Positions 6,215 to 10,493 of a stretch of 10,493 bases of DNA are shown here, one piece after another. Location of the stretch: assembly GCA_045660245.1 (NCBI GenBank), contig JAZRDJ010000056.1:1-10493 (forward strand), in the 5' to 3' direction. The notes below the pieces were generated by a model that searched no databases, was not told the origin of the DNA, and saw only the letters and a program-made list of their open reading frames with translations. Both the position numbers and the translations under genes were made by a program. The first letter of the stretch is position 1. Each line of letters begins with the position of its first letter. Source of the stretch: RGIG3872 sp045660245 (GTDB taxonomy: Bacteria; Bacillota; Clostridia; Christensenellales; UBA1242).

Positions 6215-6841
6215 TCAAAACATCACAATGATCAAACTTTTCAAACAAAGTGGAACCAACACATTCACAACCAGACACAAAACAAATTCAATCAAAAAGA
6301 TTGACACAAATCTCAAAGCAAAATACTTGTCCAAATCAAAATTCAACAGCTTTCCACCATTTTTCAAGCCATACGAGCAAAAGGAGTTGACGTTTCCAAT
6401 TTGAGCAGCAATTGAAACAAGCAAAAGCAAATTGAATGGAAAAATCAATAAAACTGAATTCAAAATTCCCGAAAAACCATATTTTGCAATTATACTTCCC
6501 ATTGAAAGTACCCAAACACATGACTGATACGCAAGATACAAAAGAGAAAATGGCAACGTAAAAACAGATATGGCAAAAACTGCGCACAGGACTGAAGCAC
6601 ACAAAACCCCCAAAAAGTTGTCCCAAAAGATTGCCGACACCTCACCAGAGCCTTTGACAAAAGCAAGGAATGTTTTGTCTGAAAGCGACAAAACATCCAC
6701 AGCCTCGCTTTGCGTAAACGTGCAAACAAGCCCAATTATCACTCCAAGAACAATTGAGCCAGCAGCGAACAAATAAACACTTTTGCGCCGCTGTATTGAC
6801 AATAGAAATGAATTCAAAAATTCAGCCAATGTTGCTTTCAT
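6215..6841 (-). CDS. spoIIM: Stage II sporulation protein M (SpoIIM)
   Basis: This 208-residue membrane protein resembles SpoIIM, which in Bacillus works with SpoIID and SpoIIP in septal peptidoglycan remodelling during engulfment. An N-terminal segment (about 22-42, VYLFAAGSIVLGVIIGLVCTF) corresponds to the first membrane span. Further spans lie at about 72-105 and 124-146 (with FPFNLLLL, matching the family's FPQNLLL motif), plus 177-206 near the end. The length is close to the family's usual ~210-220. The gene lies 41 bp after spo0A and 50 bp before the carboxypeptidase, as in Clostridia. No Shine-Dalgarno precedes the ATG; instead the start codon lies in an AT-rich inverted repeat (6839-6857). 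The family is weakly conserved in sequence, so the call rests on topology, the FPxNLLL segment and context together. Confidence 0.85.
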   Translation of the reverse strand: MKATLAEFLNSFLLSIQRRKSVYLFAAGSIVLGVIIGLVCTFTQSEAVDVLSLSDKTFLAFVKGSGEVSAIFWDNFLGVLCASVLCAVFAISVFTLPFSLLYLAYQSCVWVLSMGSIIAKYGFSGILNSVLLIFPFNLLLLVSIAAQIGNVNSFCSYGLKNGGKLLNFDLDKYFALRFVSIFLIEFVLCLVVNVLVPLCLKSLIIVMF

Positions 6842-6857
6842 ATATTAAATATATATG
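6839..6857 (-). repeat. AT-rich inverted repeat over the spoIIM start codon
   Basis: The arms CATATAT (6839-6845) and ATATATG (6851-6857) are reverse complements around a 5-bp centre. The spoIIM ATG (6841-6839 on the minus strand) forms the end of one arm. The structure is mostly A:T and may be chance in AT-rich DNA, but it occupies the place where a ribosome binding site should be. Confidence 0.35.
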
Positions 6858-6882
6858 CAACACAATTTCTTAATGTTCAAGA

Positions 6883-7635
6883 TTACAAAAAAGCCACATT
6901 ATATTTAACAACGCCAACAATGGCGAGTATCAGCGTTTTTGCTGTCGCATCAAACATCAACTTGTCAAAATATCTCAAGTGTTCGTTTGACATCAAATGC
7001 TTGTGATCACAATTTTGAACAGCCCTGTTGATTGCATATCTTATGTTCCTTTCAACCTTGTAGTCGAGTGTATTGTTGATTCTCGCAACATGTTTATAAA
7101 CATCTCCAACAAGTTTTATGTTCGCACGGTCTTCATTTATGATATAATATACACAATCACAAATATAATTGAACCCAAGTTCACTGTTTTTGAAACCGAG
7201 ATTTACCAAAAGATTTTGTACCGCATTATACATTTTGTATTTGTCATTGTTTGGATCTTCTTTTTGCTCTTTGATTATGCGCAAAAGAGCGTCTGAAATT
7301 TTGATCTTGAGATCTGTTATTTTGTCATTTGATTTAACGACAGAAAAAGGTACTTCAAAATTGTTTGGCAAATCATTCATAAGCACAATTTTGCAATCTG
7401 TGAAATCCTGCAATGATCCAAGCAATTGGCAAGTATGTTCAAGTTCATCCTCAAATCCAACTGGATCAAACAATACAACATACCCTTTTGCAAGAACCGC
7501 AATTGAATAAAAAATATCCGGATTTGCAAATTGCCCAGCAAATTCAAACCCACTGCTTTTCAAAAACAAACTATATTTCGACTTTGAATCAACTTCTTCT
7601 TTTTTGAGTATATAAAGTTTATTATAAAATTCCAT
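6883..7635 (-). CDS. spo0A: Spo0A-like sporulation regulator with a degenerate receiver domain
   Basis: This 250-residue protein sits immediately after spoIVB, the usual place of spo0A. The C-terminal half (about 134-250) matches the Spo0A DNA-binding fold: NLLVNLGF, a middle NIKLVGDVYKHVARINNT segment (172-189, where B. subtilis has ELLGSITKVLYPDIAKKFNT), and YKVERNIRYAINRAV (192-206) for SRVERAIRHAIEVAW in the recognition-helix region. The N-terminal half is receiver-like but eroded: LYILKKEE (7-14) replaces the acidic-pair motif, VVLFDPVG (53-60) keeps a possible phospho-accepting Asp57, IVLMN (83-87) has Asn for the switch Thr, and Lys101 may be the conserved lysine. The Asn87-Lys101 spacing is about 8 residues shorter than in B. 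subtilis, suggesting loss in helix 4. GAGGG lies about 9 nt before the ATG. The frame is intact, so this is a divergent gene rather than an obvious pseudogene. Confidence 0.85.
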   Translation of the reverse strand: MEFYNKLYILKKEEVDSKSKYSLFLKSSGFEFAGQFANPDIFYSIAVLAKGYVVLFDPVGFEDELEHTCQLLGSLQDFTDCKIVLMNDLPNNFEVPFSVVKSNDKITDLKIKISDALLRIIKEQKEDPNNDKYKMYNAVQNLLVNLGFKNSELGFNYICDCVYYIINEDRANIKLVGDVYKHVARINNTLDYKVERNIRYAINRAVQNCDHKHLMSNEHLRYFDKLMFDATAKTLILAIVGVVKYNVAFL

Positions 7636-7766
7636 AAATTATTACCCTCAATTTATTCTCAACAAAATCATTTTTTATTGTAGAGTAATTATAGAATATC
7701 ACAATATATTTTATATTGCAAACAATTTTTACAATATTATTCAAATTTATACAAAATTGATTTTTA
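7636..7766. promoter_or_regulatory. spoIVB-spo0A intergenic control region
   Basis: These 131 bp of very AT-rich DNA precede spo0A. On the minus strand there is a TATAAT (7693-7688), 52 bp before the ATG, as a candidate -10; no good -35 lies 16-18 bp upstream of it, so activator-dependent or alternative-sigma use is possible. A perfect 7-3-7 inverted repeat (CAATATA/TATATTG, 7702-7718) lies just upstream of the -10. An imperfect 20-bp palindrome (7741-7760, one mismatched pair per arm) lies further up. I find no clear TGTCGAA-type Spo0A box and no convincing terminator after spoIVB. Confidence 0.45.
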
Positions 7767-8915
7767 TCACATCATCCAATCCATGAAAAGGCCATAACCC
7801 CTTGTTGGATCATTGACAAAAACATGAGTTACTGCCCCCACAATTTTTCCATCTTGAATAATTGGACTACCACTCATTCCTTGCACAATCCCACCAGTTT
7901 TCTCAAGCAATCTTTTGTCAGTGACGTGTATAATCATGCTTTTCTTTTGTGGTTCATTTTGAACAACAGTCTTCACAATTTCAATATCAAATTCTTCAGG
8001 AACAACCCCATCAATGGTTGTGAGTATTTTTGCTTTTCCTGTCTTCACACTCCCTTTTCTGCCAACCTTGATTTTTGCAAGATTTGACTTTTTCATGAAC
8101 GCTGCGTTCATGATACCCTTTGCACCAAAATCTGTGTTTGCTTTGAGTTCTCCAATACTTGCACCATTTTTCAAAAATAATCCTCTGAGTTCTCCAGGTT
8201 CTCCGACACCACCTTTTTGTATTCCAACAATGTTACATTTGAAAATCTTTCCGCTTTTAACCCCAAACTTTGATGCTGTGTCGATATCCGAAATCGGATG
8301 ACCAAGCGCTGAAAATTCTCCATTTTCTTTGATAAATGTCATTGTCCCCACTCCCGATGCCGTATCACGAACCCAAAGTCCAAGCCGGTACTTATTTGAA
8401 ATTATATCTTTTTCTGGAAGAAGCGTAGTCTTGAGTATCTTGCCGTTTCTGTCAATAGTCAAGGAAATCTCACCAAACCCATTATATTTGCTTTGCAAAA
8501 AATGTTCAACATCAAGTGTTGATGAAATCTTTTCCTCATTTAAATGAGTGATGATATCTCCAACACATATATCATGTCCATCAGACGTATTTTTCTCACC
8601 TTCCGCCGTTTGCACTGTTCCCTTTGCAATCACAACAATACCATCAGTTTCAAGAGCAAGCCCAATTGGAAATCCACCCAAATACACATATTCATCTGGA
8701 AGATTTTTGTCATCTTTGTTTTTGAATGGAGAATCAAAAAAATTCTTGAAAATATCCCTTATTCTCGGGAATATAGAAGCAGAATTTGAAAAAGTAATAT
8801 CTTTTGCAAGCACACTATTTGGCCCCACGTTCATGACAAAAATCCCTGAACAGAAACCAAAACACAACACCACTATCAAAAATTTTTGAAAAAATAAAAC
8901 TACTTTCGTTTTCAT
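7767..8915 (-). CDS. spoIVB: SpoIVB serine peptidase (S55 family)
   Basis: SpoIVB is secreted by the forespore into the space between the two membranes, where it triggers activation of pro-sigma-K in the mother cell. This 382-residue copy has a membrane segment (about 5-30), a PDZ domain (about 80-168) and a C-terminal serine peptidase domain. The expected catalytic residues are present: H206 in ALGH, D333 in HVTDKRLL, and S348 in GMSGSP. Each lies exactly 30 positions before the B. subtilis numbering (H236, D363, S378), showing that the catalytic core is collinear and intact. The chain ends DWMM, as usual. It lies 44 bp after recN and before spo0A, the classic order. No Shine-Dalgarno precedes the ATG, and the start codon lies in the loop of a 10-bp hairpin. 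A weak sigma-G-like promoter is possible just upstream. Confidence 0.96.
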   Translation of the reverse strand: MKTKVVLFFQKFLIVVLCFGFCSGIFVMNVGPNSVLAKDITFSNSASIFPRIRDIFKNFFDSPFKNKDDKNLPDEYVYLGGFPIGLALETDGIVVIAKGTVQTAEGEKNTSDGHDICVGDIITHLNEEKISSTLDVEHFLQSKYNGFGEISLTIDRNGKILKTTLLPEKDIISNKYRLGLWVRDTASGVGTMTFIKENGEFSALGHPISDIDTASKFGVKSGKIFKCNIVGIQKGGVGEPGELRGLFLKNGASIGELKANTDFGAKGIMNAAFMKKSNLAKIKVGRKGSVKTGKAKILTTIDGVVPEEFDIEIVKTVVQNEPQKKSMIIHVTDKRLLEKTGGIVQGMSGSPIIQDGKIVGAVTHVFVNDPTRGYGLFMDWMM

Positions 8916-8926
8916 AAAAGTAGTTT
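8897..8926 (-). promoter_or_regulatory. Perfect hairpin enclosing the spoIVB start codon
   Basis: AAACTACTTT (8926-8917 on the minus strand) and AAAGTAGTTT (8906-8897) form a perfect 10-bp inverted repeat. The 10-nt loop (8916-8907) contains the ATG at 8915-8913. With no Shine-Dalgarno upstream, this could present or hide the start codon in the message. The stem has only two G:C pairs, so it is of moderate stability. Confidence 0.5.
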
Positions 8927-8951
8927 GTATTGTTTGTTCAAAAATAATTCA
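8921..8951 (-). promoter_or_regulatory. Possible sigma-G-like promoter for spoIVB
   Basis: TGAATT (8951-8946) and CAAACTA (8927-8921) are 18 bp apart. Each is one mismatch from the Bacillus forespore consensus elements TGAATA and CATNNTA. spoIVB is a sigma-G target in B. subtilis. If real, transcription would start at or next to the ATG and give a leaderless message, which would explain the missing Shine-Dalgarno. The match is weak in AT-rich DNA. Confidence 0.3.
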
Positions 8952-8959
8952 GCGAATTT

Positions 8960-10493
8960 TCATTTTCGCACAAAATTTACACCTTCCAAAATCATTGCCT
9001 TTGCATGTTCAATTGAAAATTCTGTGATGCTTCCCCCAATCAGGCGAGCAATCTCTCGAATCCTCCTTTCTCCATCAATTTTTTCAATTGATGTTGTTGT
9101 CTTGCCTCCAGAGGTTGACTTTTCAATAAAAAAGTGATCAGTGCCAAAACTTGCAATATGAGCAAGGTGCGTGACACAAATAACTTGGTGCGTTTGTGCA
9201 ATCGTGAGCAATTTCCCAGCAATAACTGCAGCAATGTGTCCACTCACACCCGAATCAATTTCATCAAAAATCATTGTACTGGCACCAAGTTCACCACCAC
9301 CAATATTTTTGATCGCAAGCATGAGTCTGCTTATTTCACCACCACTTGCCACGCTTGAAAGTGATTTTGTTGGCTGACCTGCATTTGCTGAAAACAAAAA
9401 CACAACCTTATCAAAACCATCAAGATTTGCACACTCAATTCCGAGATCTTCAAACCCCACAACAAACTTTGCATCTTTCATTCCAAGTGACACAAGTTCA
9501 TCAATCATCTTTTTTTCAAACGATTTTGCTGATTGTTTTCTGGCTTCTGTCAAATCTTGACCGAGCACCATTAGTTTTTCCTGCAACAATCTTTTTTGAT
9601 TCATGAGATCCGCAACAATTTCTTCAGAGTCCTCAAGTCTTCTGTAATCAATTTTGATTTTTTCAAGATATTTGTTGATTTCATCAACATTGCTTCCATA
9701 CTTCTTTTTGAGTGAAGAGAGCAAATCAAGTCGTTTTTCATTCTCTTCTGCCTCAAACTCATTGAAGTACATGTTGTCCTTCATGCTTTCAAGAGTATCA
9801 ATAATATCCAATACTTCAAATTTAACGCTATCAACCCTTGCCGACAAATCACCTGCTTCTTTCAAGTATTGTGAAATACCCGAAACTTCAGCACTGAGTT
9901 TGCCAACCATATCACTGATGGAACTACCACCATAACCACCGCCCTCAGCAATAACAAGCGAATTTTTGATTGCATCGAGAATTTTTTCTTGAGACAAAAC
10001 ACGAACCCTGAAATCTTTGAGTTCTTCTTCCTCTCCAATTTTGAAATTTGCAGTTTCAATTTCATCAATTTGAAATTTGTACAAATCAATCAATCTTGCT
10101 CTCTCAGATGTGTCAGTTTCAAATGACGAAATTTGTCTTTCAACATCTTTCAATGCTTCAAACACATTGCGGTACATAACCAATATATTTGAAACTTTTT
10201 CACCTGCATAGTAGTCAAGCATTTTCAAATGATTGCTTTCAGAAAGTAGCAATTGATGCTGAAACTGTCCATGCAAATCCATGAGTGGCGCAGATAATTT
10301 TTTGAGCATTGACAAAGTAAAAACTTTACCATTTACCCTGCACTCATTTTTTCCTTCTTGTGTTATTTTTCTTGAAATCACGACTGTGCTTTCTCTGTCA
10401 AGCCCAAAATTTTCCAAAATGGAAAGAACATAATCACTCACATTTTCAAACACCGCTTCAACAAAGGCAAAATCTTTGCCATAAGAAATCAGG
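8960..10493 (-). CDS. recN: DNA repair protein RecN (partial, N-terminus outside window)
   Basis: RecN is an SMC-like ATPase that acts at double-strand breaks to hold or tether DNA ends during recombination. About 510 residues are visible; the ~50 residues with the Walker A motif lie beyond the window edge, consistent with a family length of about 555-570. Visible hallmarks are the LMDLHGQFQHQLLL segment, a long coiled-coil region, RLDLLSSLKKKYGS, the ABC signature (SVASGGEISRLMLAIK, near 9347-9300), Walker B (TMIFDEIDSGVSG, near 9277-9239) and the following VTHLAHIASF with its switch His. The frame stays open to the window edge (reading LISYGKDFAFVEA before the first possible internal start), so the apparent GTG start at 10453 is not the true start. 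recN before spoIVB is the standard order in Bacillus and Clostridia. Confidence 0.96.
   Translation of the reverse strand, partial: LISYGKDFAFVEAVFENVSDYVLSILENFGLDRESTVVISRKITQEGKNECRVNGKVFTLSMLKKLSAPLMDLHGQFQHQLLLSESNHLKMLDYYAGEKVSNILVMYRNVFEALKDVERQISSFETDTSERARLIDLYKFQIDEIETANFKIGEEEELKDFRVRVLSQEKILDAIKNSLVIAEGGGYGGSSISDMVGKLSAEVSGISQYLKEAGDLSARVDSVKFEVLDIIDTLESMKDNMYFNEFEAEENEKRLDLLSSLKKKYGSNVDEINKYLEKIKIDYRRLEDSEEIVADLMNQKRLLQEKLMVLGQDLTEARKQSAKSFEKKMIDELVSLGMKDAKFVVGFEDLGIECANLDGFDKVVFLFSANAGQPTKSLSSVASGGEISRLMLAIKNIGGGELGASTMIFDEIDSGVSGHIAAVIAGKLLTIAQTHQVICVTHLAHIASFGTDHFFIEKSTSGGKTTTSIEKIDGERRIREIARLIGGSITEFSIEHAKAMILEGVNFVRK

Noticed and set aside
6165..6278. Upstream extension of the carboxypeptidase frame into spoIIM (38 extra codons)
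   Set aside because: The extra residues are cysteine-rich and polar with no signal-peptide character. The ATG at 6164 has a ribosome binding site and starts a typical signal peptide.
6883..7635. Calling the Spo0A-like gene a pseudogene
   Set aside because: The frame is intact, has a ribosome binding site, and keeps the DNA-binding motifs. Only selected receiver residues are lost.
8286..8299. Perfect palindrome ATCCGA-AA-TCGGAT
   Set aside because: It lies deep inside the conserved spoIVB peptidase coding region near the catalytic His motif, and is short enough to be chance.
8548..8889. Plus-strand open frame of 113 codons opposite spoIVB
   Set aside because: It is fully antisense to a well-supported gene, has no recognisable domain, and is a by-product of that gene's codon use. 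The same holds for the other plus-strand frames in the window.
8941..8960. AATTC/GAATT inverted repeat just after recN, followed by a few T
   Set aside because: A 5-bp AT-rich stem is too weak to call a terminator.

Overview
The window is a low-G+C stretch in which every supported gene lies on the minus strand, so transcription reads from high to low coordinates. Gene content and order (recN, spoIVB, spo0A, spoIIM, D,D-carboxypeptidase, site-2 protease, scpA, scpB, a DUF2953 gene, gerW/ytfJ, D,D-carboxypeptidase, rluB) match a conserved chromosomal block of Clostridia-type Bacillota. This points to an endospore-forming organism, or one descended from spore formers, rather than to a mobile or phage region. 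I see no insertion sequence, CRISPR array, tRNA or rRNA. No plus-strand gene is convincing.

Layout in transcription order. Positions 10493-8960 hold a 5'-truncated recN (DNA repair). Next come spoIVB (8915-7767), a protease that signals in the forespore, then a 131-bp AT-rich control region, and a divergent spo0A (7635-6883). spoIIM (6841-6215) and a secreted D,D-carboxypeptidase of the DacF type (6164-4992) follow, and the block ends at a clear intrinsic terminator (4943-4977). A perfect-consensus sigma-A promoter (4938-4910) starts a second unit: a membrane site-2 protease (4885-4196), scpA (4192-3368) and scpB (3378-2557), closed by another strong terminator (2497-2532). A third cluster follows with very little room for a promoter: a DUF2953 membrane protein, gerW (1900-1514) and a second D,D-carboxypeptidase (1512-343). 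It leads into rluB (320 to past position 1), whose ribosome binding site lies inside a terminator-like hairpin.

Functionally the block joins chromosome maintenance (RecN, ScpA/ScpB as condensin partners) with sporulation (Spo0A control, SpoIVB signalling, SpoIIM engulfment, GerW spore protein), peptidoglycan trimming (two carboxypeptidases) and ribosome modification (RluB).

The most interesting item is the Spo0A homologue. Its DNA-binding half is recognisable, but its receiver half has lost the acidic pair and the switch threonine and appears shortened. That suggests the master sporulation regulator has left, or altered, classical phosphorelay control in this lineage. Secondary points are the start codons of spoIVB and spoIIM, which lack Shine-Dalgarno sequences and sit in inverted repeats; a hairpin overlapping the dacB stop and rluB ribosome binding site; and a ScpB with an acidic, internally repeated tail.
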